A DNA stretch of 64,000 nt, taken from the NCBI RefSeq assembly GCF_002879855.1, contig NZ_PNYB01000001.1:248001-312000 (forward strand). The letters run 5' to 3'. The translations under genes and the position numbers were made by a program. The notes under the pieces were generated by a model that had not been told where the DNA came from, did not search any database, and saw only the letters and a list, made by a program, of their open reading frames with translations. Every line of letters begins with the position of its first letter. The stretch's first letter is position 1. Positions 45,297 through 53,592 of the stretch are shown piece by piece. This stretch comes from Trinickia soli. GTDB taxonomy: Bacteria > Pseudomonadota > Gammaproteobacteria > Burkholderiales > Burkholderiaceae.

Positions 45297-47237
45297 TTAC
45301 TGCTTGGCTGAATCGTTCGTTTCCTTCGTCATCGCGAGTTCGCCGCGCGCGGCCGTCGCTCCCTGGCTGGCGGCTTCGTTGGCGATGCCTGCCGCATCCT
45401 TGCCAGGAGACTGTGCCGCGGGCGCTGGTGTCGATGACGACGTCGGTGCCGGCTGCGGAGCCGGCGCGCCGGAGTCCGAGCGGGGCAGGACGGCAGCGGT
45501 GACGTCGGCGGTCGGCACGGGCTCCGATACGGCTGGTGCAGGAGACGGTGCGGACGATGTCGACTCCGTTTCGCCAGGCGCGATCGCGGCGGGCGGCTGC
45601 GTTGCCGAACTCGATGGCGGCACGCTCGGCGGCGTCGTGCTGCCCGTGGGCGCGGCGAGCGACTGCGTTGCCGGGCTTGCGGGCGTATTCGACGCACCTG
45701 GCGCGGCAGCGGGGGCCGTACGCGGCTTGGCGCCTCGGCCTTCCATGTTGCCGGTCGCGTAGATGTCCGCCTCGTTCGGTTGCGTGAAGCTGTCGGTCGG
45801 CAGCGCAACGTTCGGGTTCGCCAGCGGCTTGACAAGATGCGGCGTGATGATGAACACGAGTTCGGTCCGGTCCTGCTGGAAGTTCGTGCTGCGCAGCAAC
45901 GCGCCGATCACTGGCACCTCGCCCAAACCGGGCAACGCCTTCAAGGCACCCGTGATGTTGTTGCCGATCAGGCCGCCGATCGCGAACGATTCGCCGTCGT
46001 TCATCTGTACCGTCGTTGCTGCCCGGCGCGTCGTGATGAGCGGGAGGATCGCCGTCGAACTCGTGCCGGCCGCGCTCACCGTAACGCCGGTCGGCGAGAG
46101 TTCCGACACTTCCGGCGACACCTTCAGATTGATGCGGCCGTTTGCCAGCACCGTCGGTGTGAATTTCAGGCCCACGCCGAATTCTTCCTCCTGCAGCGTG
46201 ATCGTCGTTCCGCCGTTCGAATTGCTTTGCGGCACCGGAATGAATACGCGGCCGCCGGCAAGGAAGGAGGCCTCCTGGCCGCTCACCGTCACGAGGTTCG
46301 GCTCGGCGAGAATCTTGGTGAGTTGGTCGGTTTTTTGCGCGTCGATCGCAGCCTGGAACGGCAGCCGGTTCGCTTTGCTGGCCGCGATGGCTGTCTGTGC
46401 GCCGGTGAGCAAGCTGCTCACCAGGGCGCCAGTCCAACTGCCGAACCCGCCTTGAAGGTTGAGCGCCGAGCCTAGCTGATTGACGACTGTCTTGGCCACT
46501 TCGGCTACCTTCACCTCGAGCATGACTTGCTGCGGCGAATCGACCGTCATCATGTTGAGCACGCCTGTCGAACCACCCGAACTCGACACTTGCTGAGTTG
46601 AACTGGACCCACCGGCGCTCGACGAGCTCGACTGCGATTGCTGGGTGGGCTGCGACGCCGCATAGGCATTGGCGATTTGCATGGCCTGCTGCGCCGCGGG
46701 GGCGCTCGATACATCCCCCGACAGCACCAGATTGCCGGCCGCTGTCGTGACGCGGATGCCGCGTTCGGCCGGCAACAGTTGCCGGAGCGTATGTTGCAGC
46801 CCGTCAGCGTCGACGCCGACGATGACGTTCATCATCTGGCAGGTCCCGCTGCGCCCTTGAATGATCATGTTGGTCGTACCGACCGACATGCCGACGATAT
46901 AGAGCGTGCGCGGCGACACGAGCGTCGCCTGCGCGACGACGGGATTGCCGATCGTGCGCGCGATCGTCGGTTCGTCGAGCGACACGAGTGTCGACTTGCC
47001 GACCGCCACCGCGACGTTCGATCCTTCGCGCACTTCGCCTCGGCAATTCGGACCGCGCAGCGGTTGCACGGCCGCGGGCTGCGCAGCCTTGGGATCCGCG
47101 CCAGCCTTGGCGGGCTCTTTGGCGCTAACGGGCTGCGCGCAAATCACCCCCGCCGAGACGAGCGCCGCGAATACCGCACGGCTGGTCTTGCAGCGCCGCG
47201 GGCCTCGGCCCGAAATCCACCCTGTTTTCGTATCCAT
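45297..47237 (-). CDS. rcpA: Tad secretin RcpA / CpaC
   Basis: A 646-residue outer-membrane secretin. After a signal peptide come the pilus-assembly N-terminal domain (LVSLDEPTIARTIGNPVVAQ) and a BON-like part. The secretin domain has VMLEVKVAEVAKTVVNQLG, AEPNLVTVSGQEASFLAGG, LKFTPTVLANGRINLKVSPE and FAIGGLIGNN, ending RTELVFIITPHLVKPL, all standard. Unusual are a Ser/Gln linker (~195-225) and a ~150-residue Pro/Ala/Ser tail (from ~497) with no recognisable domain. It forms the pore for the Flp pilus. Confidence 0.93.
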   Translation of the reverse strand: MDTKTGWISGRGPRRCKTSRAVFAALVSAGVICAQPVSAKEPAKAGADPKAAQPAAVQPLRGPNCRGEVREGSNVAVAVGKSTLVSLDEPTIARTIGNPVVAQATLVSPRTLYIVGMSVGTTNMIIQGRSGTCQMMNVIVGVDADGLQHTLRQLLPAERGIRVTTAAGNLVLSGDVSSAPAAQQAMQIANAYAASQPTQQSQSSSSSAGGSSSTQQVSSSGGSTGVLNMMTVDSPQQVMLEVKVAEVAKTVVNQLGSALNLQGGFGSWTGALVSSLLTGAQTAIAASKANRLPFQAAIDAQKTDQLTKILAEPNLVTVSGQEASFLAGGRVFIPVPQSNSNGGTTITLQEEEFGVGLKFTPTVLANGRINLKVSPEVSELSPTGVTVSAAGTSSTAILPLITTRRAATTVQMNDGESFAIGGLIGNNITGALKALPGLGEVPVIGALLRSTNFQQDRTELVFIITPHLVKPLANPNVALPTDSFTQPNEADIYATGNMEGRGAKPRTAPAAAPGASNTPASPATQSLAAPTGSTTPPSVPPSSSATQPPAAIAPGETESTSSAPSPAPAVSEPVPTADVTAAVLPRSDSGAPAPQPAPTSSSTPAPAAQSPGKDAAGIANEAASQGATAARGELAMTKETNDSAKQ

Positions 47238-47318
47238 TTGATGATATCCCCCGGTTACCGATATCTGCGATACCTGTACTTCGTTAATCGATGCTGTCGT
47301 GTTTTTGTGCTTTCACGC

Positions 47319-47342
47319 GCGCGTATGGGTCTTCATACGCGC
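47319..47342. other. Hairpin between cpaB and the secretin gene
   Basis: GCGCGTATG (47319-47327) and CATACGCGC (47334-47342) are perfect 9-bp arms with a six-base loop in the 118-base gap between cpaB and rcpA. No T-run follows on the minus strand, so it is more likely an RNA-stability or operator element than a terminator. Confidence 0.45.
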
Positions 47343-47355
47343 ACGACGTTCACCG

Positions 47356-48198
47356 CTAAAAGCATTCTTCGCTGCCTGTCACGCCCGATAGCACGCCGAT
47401 GCAATCGCGCTTTTCGTGCGGCGCAGGGCGCGCTGCGACATAGCGAACGCGCGTCGTCTTGACCGGCGCCGCGGCCGGGACCGGCGCCGACGCAGCGGCG
47501 GCCAGCCCGAGCAGCGTTTGCTTGGTCGCGCCTTTCGTCGCGAGCTGGTCTTTGTCCACCTGGTTGCGCAATACAAGCGACAACGTGCCGACGCTACGCG
47601 CGAGGTCGAGCTTTTCCGCTTGATCGGGCGACACTTGGAGCGTGACCGCGTTGACGACCTTCGGTTGGGTGTCGTCGCGGCTCACCTGCTGCGCGACCGC
47701 CAAGACCAGGATCTTTTCGAGCACGATCTTCGAAATGCTTTGCTGATCGCCTTTGCCGGGTTCTTGCGTATTCACGATGACGTCGACATAGTTGCCCGGC
47801 AAAGCGAAGCCCGCCACGCCGACCACGTCGTTCACGCGAACCGTAATGGCGCGGTCGCCTTTGTCGATCACTGCGGACAGGCCGCCTTTCGTGCCGATCG
47901 GGGCGAGCTTTGATTCGAGCACCGGCTCGCCTCGAGCGAGACTCGTGCGGAGCACGCGTCCGTCGAGCGTTTTGACATCCGTGAAGGAACCGGGCGGCAC
48001 GCTGCCCGTCGGCCAGTTGACGATGCGGATCATGTTGACGTTGAGCGGCTGACCGAGATTGATGTCATCCCTCGCAACGGCGACAGGGGTGAGCGCACTC
48101 GATGAGGTGTGGATCAACCATCGGGACGCGAAAACGACCGCCGCAAGGCCGGCGATCATGGCCATCCCCAGCATGATGAGAGCGCGACTGTTTTTCAT
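47356..48198 (-). CDS. cpaB: Pilus assembly protein CpaB / RcpC
   Basis: A 280-residue periplasmic protein held by an N-terminal helix (IMLGMAMIAGLAAVVFASRW). A SAF domain covers ~38-110 (VARDDINLGQPLNVNMIRIV, ARGEPVLESKLAPIG), followed by the RcpC domain (GDRAITVRVNDVVGVAGFAL, PGNYVDVIVNTQEP). It works with the secretin. The C-terminal ~35 residues are Ala/Pro-rich with two Cys. It is the first of the envelope genes after the extra ATPase. Confidence 0.92.
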   Translation of the reverse strand: MKNSRALIMLGMAMIAGLAAVVFASRWLIHTSSSALTPVAVARDDINLGQPLNVNMIRIVNWPTGSVPPGSFTDVKTLDGRVLRTSLARGEPVLESKLAPIGTKGGLSAVIDKGDRAITVRVNDVVGVAGFALPGNYVDVIVNTQEPGKGDQQSISKIVLEKILVLAVAQQVSRDDTQPKVVNAVTLQVSPDQAEKLDLARSVGTLSLVLRNQVDKDQLATKGATKQTLLGLAAAASAPVPAAAPVKTTRVRYVAARPAPHEKRDCIGVLSGVTGSEECF

Positions 48199-48234
48199 GA
48201 CAAGACTCCTCGTGGATCAAGAAACGAGCGCGAT

Positions 48235-49635
48235 TCAGCGCGTCGCCATTCGTTTATCGGGCTGCTTCATGGCGGGCGGATGCGGCCCGGTGCGACATCC
48301 GACTTCGCCGAAATAGCTCTGCCACGCTTCGAGGAGCCCTTCGTCGGTGACTTCGCGCGCGGCGCCGCGATATTCGGCGGAAGCCGCCAGCAGGTAGAGC
48401 AAGTCGCGCGGATAGCACGCAAGAAATGGCTTGTTTGTCGCCATATGCAGGTCGTGCAACAAATATTCGAACGCTGACTGCGGCAGCTTGAATCCGATCG
48501 ATGCGCAGCACGCATCGAAAACGGCGCGGTAGTCGTCGAGCGAAAGCGGGCCGATTTGCAATTTCGAGCCGAGGCGCCGCAGGAATGCCTCGTCTCCGAT
48601 CTGAGCCGGATCGAGGTTGCTCGAAAACACGGGCCATACGTCGAACGGCGCCGTAAAACGGGTGCCGGACTTCAGCGTGAAGAGGTCGATGCCGCGATCG
48701 AGCGGCATGATCCAGCGGTTGAGCAGTTCGTGAGCCGCCACGCGCTGGCGGCCGAGGTCGTCGACGATATAAAGGCCCATGTTCGCCTTCAGATGCGGCG
48801 GCGCCTGGTAAAAGCCCGCACTCGCGTCGTAGCGAAGATCGAGGCTCTCGAGCGTCAGCTCGCCCCCGGAGATGATGACCGGCCTGCGACATACGCGCCA
48901 TCGCTTGTCGCCCACCGCTGTCTGCGCCGCAGCGGGCGCGTCGCGATGGACGAGCGGGTCGTACAGCTGCACGATCTCGCCGCCGATATAAAGGGCGTAG
49001 GGGATGGGCACGTCGCCGTGCAGCAGCTTGCCGAGCCGTTCGGCGATGAACGTTTTGCCGCTGCCGGCCGGGCCGTACATCAATAATGGCCGCCCCGCAT
49101 TCAACGACGCCGCGGCGCTATCTAGCAAGGTGCGATTGACGCGCACTTCGCCAAATGCCACGTTCACGTCGGCATGCGTGATGCGCTGCTTGCGCACCGA
49201 ATGCTCGCGGACGACTTCGGCGTACTGCTCGAACGCGATGGGTGCAGGGCCGCAATAGCTGCAGCGCGCCAACTCGTCGGCGGCAAGCAGACGGCCCGCA
49301 TCGGTCAAACGCAGCGTCACGTCGATATCGGTCGCACCGCGGTGCGTGATCTCCGCAAGATGTTCGCGTACGAGAAACGACAGCACATCTTCGAGCACGG
49401 CGATCGGCAGGCGATGGCGCTCGGATAAATCGGAGAAGGTGGACTTGCCGTTCAGCAGCGTGGATTTCAGCACGAGACGGCCGACGAACGTGGGCGGTAA
49501 GCCGGTGTCTTCCAACGTGCGCGGTGCGCGCAGTACGATAGGCGTTGCCTCCGCATTGCGCGCGCGCAATACCGGCGGCTCAGGCAGGCGCGTGATTTGC
49601 GCCGAGCTGCCCTGTTCGATGTCGTGTCCGTCCAT
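48235..49635 (-). CDS. AAA ATPase of the betaproteobacterial Tad locus
   Basis: A 466-residue soluble ATPase. Residues ~40-130 look like two winged-helix segments (LLNGKSTFSDLSERHRLPIA, FLVREHLAEITHRG), and ARCSYCGPAP contains a CxxC that might bind metal. The AAA domain has Walker A LLMYGPAGSGKTFIAERLG and Walker B-like LYIVDDLGRQRV, with VFSSNLDPAQIGDEAFLRRL as sensor and Arg finger. It is not a GspE-type ATPase and not part of the classic tad set. The ATG at 49635 is preferred over a TTG at 49641. It may remodel or regulate the secretion complex. Confidence 0.82.
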   Translation of the reverse strand: MDGHDIEQGSSAQITRLPEPPVLRARNAEATPIVLRAPRTLEDTGLPPTFVGRLVLKSTLLNGKSTFSDLSERHRLPIAVLEDVLSFLVREHLAEITHRGATDIDVTLRLTDAGRLLAADELARCSYCGPAPIAFEQYAEVVREHSVRKQRITHADVNVAFGEVRVNRTLLDSAAASLNAGRPLLMYGPAGSGKTFIAERLGKLLHGDVPIPYALYIGGEIVQLYDPLVHRDAPAAAQTAVGDKRWRVCRRPVIISGGELTLESLDLRYDASAGFYQAPPHLKANMGLYIVDDLGRQRVAAHELLNRWIMPLDRGIDLFTLKSGTRFTAPFDVWPVFSSNLDPAQIGDEAFLRRLGSKLQIGPLSLDDYRAVFDACCASIGFKLPQSAFEYLLHDLHMATNKPFLACYPRDLLYLLAASAEYRGAAREVTDEGLLEAWQSYFGEVGCRTGPHPPAMKQPDKRMATR

Positions 49636-49726
49636 GTCCAACCCCCGATAGTTTTTAACTGGCCTGAAACCGTGAGAAACGTTGCTCGCCCGGTTCCTTC
49701 TCCGAAACGTCCATTTCTTTCGATCG

Positions 49727-50266
49727 CTACACCACCGACATGAAGAGCGTGACCAGCGTGCCGGCGGCGATGGCTACGCCGTAGGGCAGGGTCCCGACTG
49801 ATTTGATGCCTGACGTATCGTTCGGCCCGTCTTGTTGTAGACGCCAGCCTCCGTGCGTGATCGACCAGAGGTTCAAGAGAAACTGCTGCATGCGACCTCG
49901 AAACAGCGTCCAGACGATCGACCAAACGCCACCAATGACGAAGGCCGTCAGTGCAACGTAGAGGATCATGGCTGGGCCGATCCATGCGCCGATCATCGCA
50001 AGCAACTTGACGTCACCGGCCCCGGTTGCGCGCAGCAGATACAGAGGAATAAGCAGCGCGAAGCCGGTGAACGTGCCCGCGAGCGCATCGCCGACACCCG
50101 ACACGGGCCCGTGCAGGCACGCCTGAACCACGAATGCGGCAAGCAGGCCCATCGCAATCACGAGGTTCGGGATGCGACGGCACACGATGTCGGTGCTCGC
50201 GGTGACTACGACCAGTCCCACGACGAGAAGCGGGATCGGCTGGGGTGGAAGCGGTACGGTGAACAT
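49727..50266 (-). CDS. tadV: Prepilin peptidase TadV / CpaA
   Basis: A 179-residue type IV-like aspartic prepilin peptidase with about six helices. The two catalytic Asp are in STDIVCRRIPN (residue ~25) and ATGAGDVKLLAMIG (the GxGD motif, near 85). The N-methylation domain of larger PilD enzymes is absent, as is normal for TadV. It trims the Flp and TadE leaders. It lies 76 bases after the nearest flp gene. Confidence 0.93.
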   Translation of the reverse strand: MFTVPLPPQPIPLLVVGLVVVTASTDIVCRRIPNLVIAMGLLAAFVVQACLHGPVSGVGDALAGTFTGFALLIPLYLLRATGAGDVKLLAMIGAWIGPAMILYVALTAFVIGGVWSIVWTLFRGRMQQFLLNLWSITHGGWRLQQDGPNDTSGIKSVGTLPYGVAIAAGTLVTLFMSVV

Positions 50267-50342
50267 CGAGAGCCTCGGTCCGGTTGGTTGGCTTGCAGTG
50301 GGTCGCCGCGATCGCTCGCTTCAGCCCCATTGAAGCCCTTGG

Positions 50343-50573
50343 TCAAAAATCATTGGCGACGGTGTTGTAGACGGTGTTCAGCTTCGAACCGATCGTCGAA
50401 ACGGTCGCAACGCAGACGATCGCGATCAGCATGACCATGAACGCGTACTCGACCATCGTTGCGCCGCCGTCCTCGTGGAGAAATGCCTTTGCCACGAGGG
50501 CGCCGCGCGAGTGCCGTAGTGAGTTCACCTGATCCCGCGCGACGGGGCGTCCAAAGAAGACATTTGCATTCAC
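50343..50573 (-). CDS. flp: Flp-type IVb pilin (divergent copy)
   Basis: A 76-residue prepilin. The cleavage site is EDGG|ATMVEYAFMVMLIAIVCVA, with mature Glu5-Tyr6 as in Flp. The leader is about 37 residues, much longer than the ~16 of its two neighbours, and the mature end differs (GSKLNTVYNTVANDF). The start is a GTG at 50573, supported by an AAGGAG site six bases upstream. It is closest to tadV and could be a minor or alternative pilin. Confidence 0.85.
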   Translation of the reverse strand: MNANVFFGRPVARDQVNSLRHSRGALVAKAFLHEDGGATMVEYAFMVMLIAIVCVATVSTIGSKLNTVYNTVANDF

Positions 50574-50624
50574 GATTCACTCCTTCGGCAAATTGCCAGT
50601 GAGTTCACAATTGTTTGGTGCAAG

Positions 50625-50655
50625 AGAACGAACGCACTTGGTGCTTGTTCGTTCT
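50625..50655. other. Strong hairpin between two flp genes
   Basis: AGAACGAAC (50625-50633) pairs with GTTCGTTCT (50647-50655) and, inside, GCAC with GTGC around a three-base loop, giving 13 bp with one small bulge. It lies downstream of the second pilin gene on the minus strand, with no T-run. It may protect the pilin mRNA or damp read-through to the distal tad genes. Confidence 0.6.
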
Positions 50656-50708
50656 TCTTGCTAAAGACCATTCGCCATCACCTTAAAGCATGTATGCATT
50701 GCTACCGA

Positions 50709-50879
50709 TCAAAGATCGTTCGCGATTGTTTGGAACATGCCGTTCGCGCCGGTACCGATCGCTGTTACGGCCACGATACAAACCACCGCAATCAGCGCGA
50801 GCATCAGTGCGTACTCGACCATCGTGGCGCCGTCGTCGTCGCGGAGGAAGTGCTGTGCCTGGGTGAGAAAGCGTTGCAT
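50709..50879 (-). CDS. flp: Flp-type IVb pilin, 56 residues (tandem copy)
   Basis: A 56-residue prepilin that starts MQRFLTQAQHFLRDDD and is cut before ATMVEYALMLALIAVVCIVA. The C-terminus is GMFQTIANDL. Residues 17-49 are the same as in the next copy upstream; only the leader and a few C-terminal residues differ. Two Flp genes this close in sequence suggest recent duplication or gene conversion. A leader of about 17 residues is normal. The gene is short and easily missed. A GGAG-type ribosome site precedes the ATG. Confidence 0.88.
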   Translation of the reverse strand: MQRFLTQAQHFLRDDDGATMVEYALMLALIAVVCIVAVTAIGTGANGMFQTIANDL

Positions 50880-50954
50880 TTGTACTCTCCTTCGAAAAGA
50901 TCTGTAGGGTCTCGGTTTGATGATAAAGAACCGCTACGTTCCAGAACACGGCGA

Positions 50955-50977
50955 ACGAAGCGGCTAAACGGCTTCGT
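50955..50977. other. Hairpin between the tandem flp genes
   Basis: CGAAGC-type arms (A/C/G/A/A/G/C at 50955-50961 and its complement at 50971-50977) enclose nine bases, directly downstream of the first pilin gene on the minus strand. No T-run follows. It parallels the hairpin at 50625-50655. Confidence 0.45.
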
Positions 50978-50990
50978 CCGCCCAAGCTCG

Positions 50991-51161
50991 TCAAAGATCG
51001 TTCGCGATTTTGTTGAACATGCCATTCGCGCCGGTGCCGATCGCCGTAACGGCCACGATACAGACGACGGCAATGAGGGCGAGCATGAGCGCGTACTCGA
51101 CCATCGTGGCGCCGTCTTCGTCGCGAAGGAAACGCTTTGCTTGGTTGATGATGGTTTGCAT
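50991..51161 (-). CDS. flp: Flp-type IVb pilin, 56 residues (first of the locus)
   Basis: A 56-residue prepilin beginning MQTIINQAKRFLRDED, cut before ATMVEYALMLALIAVVCIVA, and ending GMFNKIANDL. It is the first gene of the Tad operon and probably the major pilin. The ATG at 51161 has a GGAGAG site eight bases upstream; an in-frame ATG at 51176 lacks one. It shares an identical 33-residue core with the copy at 50709-50879. Confidence 0.9.
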   Translation of the reverse strand: MQTIINQAKRFLRDEDGATMVEYALMLALIAVVCIVAVTAIGTGANGMFNKIANDL

Positions 51162-52259
51162 TTTCTGACTCTCCATGAGATACAGAGTGACAAGGCCCTC
51201 GCCGGGATTGGCTTCGGGAAGGTACTGCTATAGGTGCTGCGGAAAAAACCTGGGCAATTTGCCTGTCGACGGATGCGTGCGTATAGCGAGATCGCAAGGG
51301 GTGCGTGAACAGGTAGAGGGGCCAACATCGCGCACACGGGTTCGTGTCGCTCGATGCTGATCAAGGTGTGCTGGAGCTGCAGGCCCGGCGCAATGGCGGG
51401 CTACCGCGAGGGCATTGCGGACAATGCGCTTGATGCGTGCGACTCCTCTCGCCGTTGCAACAGGAGATACACCGCGTCGATTCGTGGTCCTCATGCTGAT
51501 CCCCCCCGGGTGTTCAGCGCTTTTCTCCGGCATCTGATCCAGACCGATGCCAACTGGTCAGTCGGCGATTCCCCGAGGTCCCTGCCTCGCTCCCGCCATC
51601 CAGATGGGTGGCGGGAGCGGGAAGGTTCCTCCCCGCGGGTAACGCCCATTTGTGGCTCTTCGGCTCGGTCTTTGTCGAGTGGTTCGAATCACTGGGTCGT
51701 CACGCCGTCGACTGCGCGGCTACCATCGCAAGGTCTGGACCAACACCGCCAATCCCTTTATTTTCAAGGCTTCAGGAAAAGCCTACGGCCGTGGCTCGCA
51801 CGATTTGTGGATCAACCGTCTCAGGCCTGCGACAACTTCGAGGCAATTGGAGGCTAGGGCGCGTTGAACTGCGCGGCGCGTGGATGACTAATTGTTCTCG
51901 GGCTGGCTCGATTGACTGGGGCCAAGATGTATCGACTCGAACTCCCACAATCCTTCGAGCAGATTGCAGGCTGCCCGGAAGCGACATTGACGGAAATGTA
52001 TCGATGTTGAAACGTGCCCCCCGCGTGCCGTCGATTACCGCTCGAGTCGGCATGCGTGCGCTACCGCACGTAGCTGGAGCACGCGTCGTATTCCCAAGGG
52101 GAAAACTCTCTTGAAAGCCCGATTGATTTCTGCCAACAATGAGCCAGGTGATTCGTGCTTCGGTATTGCGGGCTAAATCACGCCATATACGAGAAAGAAG
52201 AAAAATCATTACGGACCGGCTCATCGCATTTCGGGTGATGGCCATATAAGGCGAATGAT
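51162..52259. other. 1.1-kb gene-poor region between the Tad and glycosylation operons
   Basis: It holds the divergent starts of the Tad operon (minus) and the GT87 operon (plus). Open frames exist on both strands (for example 51608-52114 plus, 51772-52245 minus), but their composition is not protein-like and no family is recognised. A small GGCAA-T-TTGCC palindrome lies near 51254-51264, upstream of flp. The last 150 bases before the GT87 gene are AT-rich, as promoters are. It could hold decayed genes or an untranslated regulatory RNA, but neither can be shown by reading. Confidence 0.5.
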
Positions 52260-53591
52260 ATGTACGGTTTGTGTCGGGGGGCGCGCGGCGCTGGCAACTG
52301 CGTGCACGGCTGGTTGACGCAGAGTCGGTTGCTGCTCTACAGCTGCACCATGATCGTGATCTACGCGATCGTGCTGGGCGCCTGGGCGTGGTCTACACAC
52401 GGCTTCGACAGATCGGATGTCGGCCGTCCCGGCGTCGACTTCGCGGTCTTCTGGGTGGCTTCGCACATGATGCTCCACGGTTCGCCGTGGCAAGTGTATG
52501 ACCACCTCGCTTTGGCGAAGGCGGAAGCGATGTTCCTACCTGCCGTCCAATCGAGCCACTTTCTGCCTTGGCTGTATCCGCCGGCGTTCCTTTTTGTCGT
52601 CGCGCCGCTTGCATTGCTTCCACTAGCCGTCTCCTACGTCTTGTTCATCGGTGTCAGTGCGCTATGGTTCACCGGTGCGACGTTGCGCATCTCAGGGCTT
52701 GCCCGGACGATCGGAAGACCGCGCCTGGCAGCGCTGTTCGTGGCGGGTTCGCCAAGCGTGTTCGTGGCCGCTCTCGCGGGGCAGAATTCGTTGCTCACGG
52801 CGGCGTTCGCCGCGCTCGCCGTGCACTGGGTCGATCGCAAACCTGTGCTGGCCGGCTTTTGCATAGGCTTGCTCGCGATCAAGCCGCAGATGGCGATCGT
52901 CTTTCCTTTTGTTCTGGTCGCTGCAGGGGCTTGGCGAACTTTCGTGGCCGCTGCGGTGAGTGCATTGTCGATTACCGCGCTCGGCGTGCTTGCCGGCGGC
53001 GTGGAGACGGTGCGTCTGTTCCTTCTCAACGCCGATATTCAGCGCAGCGTCGTCATCCAGCATTATTTCCATTTTTGGCTTGCGTCACCCACGACGTTCG
53101 CTGCGCTGCGCATCAACGGCGCCGGCCTCGCGCTCTCGCAGTTTGGGCAGGCATGGGTGGCGATCGCCGCGATAGCGGCGGCGTGTCATGTCTGGCGTAG
53201 AACAAAAGATACGCGACTGCGTGGTTCGGTTCTGCTCATTTCGACGTTGATCGCCAATCCTTACGTATGGCACTACGAGCTTACCTGGCTCGGTATCGCG
53301 CTGGCATGCCTGGTATCGCTGGGGTTCGAGAAGGGGTGGCTGGGGGGCGAGCAATCGATTCTTGGGCTCGCGTGGTTGTTGCCACTCTATGAGTACTTCA
53401 ATCCGTATTTGAATCTGCCGCAAATTGGCCCGGTCATCTTGCTGTCCGCGTTGCTGCTCATCCCGCGGCGGATGCGCGCAACGGCCGAGGGGGCATTTTC
53501 ACGGGCCGAAAACGTGGCCGCTGCGCAGGGGGCGGCTCGCGATTACCCATATGGTTTCAATGCGGCACAGAGTCGGAATAACGGGGGCTGA
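52260..53591 (+). CDS. GT87-family membrane glycosyltransferase (DUF2029)
   Basis: A 443-residue polytopic GT-C-type enzyme. Typical blocks are GVDFAVFWVASHMMLHGSPW (with the DF motif that marks the catalytic Asp near the first loop), FLPWLYPPAFLFVVAPLALL, AGQNSLLTAAFAALAVHW and GFCIGLLAIKPQMAIVFP. GT87 enzymes use polyprenyl-phosphate sugars and act on the periplasmic side. It opens a five-gene operon; the next gene starts one base after its stop. The ATG at 52260 has a modest AAGG site. Confidence 0.85.
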   Translation: MYGLCRGARGAGNCVHGWLTQSRLLLYSCTMIVIYAIVLGAWAWSTHGFDRSDVGRPGVDFAVFWVASHMMLHGSPWQVYDHLALAKAEAMFLPAVQSSHFLPWLYPPAFLFVVAPLALLPLAVSYVLFIGVSALWFTGATLRISGLARTIGRPRLAALFVAGSPSVFVAALAGQNSLLTAAFAALAVHWVDRKPVLAGFCIGLLAIKPQMAIVFPFVLVAAGAWRTFVAAAVSALSITALGVLAGGVETVRLFLLNADIQRSVVIQHYFHFWLASPTTFAALRINGAGLALSQFGQAWVAIAAIAAACHVWRRTKDTRLRGSVLLISTLIANPYVWHYELTWLGIALACLVSLGFEKGWLGGEQSILGLAWLLPLYEYFNPYLNLPQIGPVILLSALLLIPRRMRATAEGAFSRAENVAAAQGAARDYPYGFNAAQSRNNGG

Positions 53592-53592
53592 C

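Noticed and set aside
51679-51692. tRNA T-arm-like GGTTCGAATC
   Set aside because: The flanking bases do not form a 5-bp T stem around a 7-base loop, and no acceptor, D or anticodon arm could be built.
51608-52245. Overlapping open frames on both strands in the pilus/glycosylation gap
   Set aside because: No domain, no ribosome site and mixed composition; treated as intergenic.
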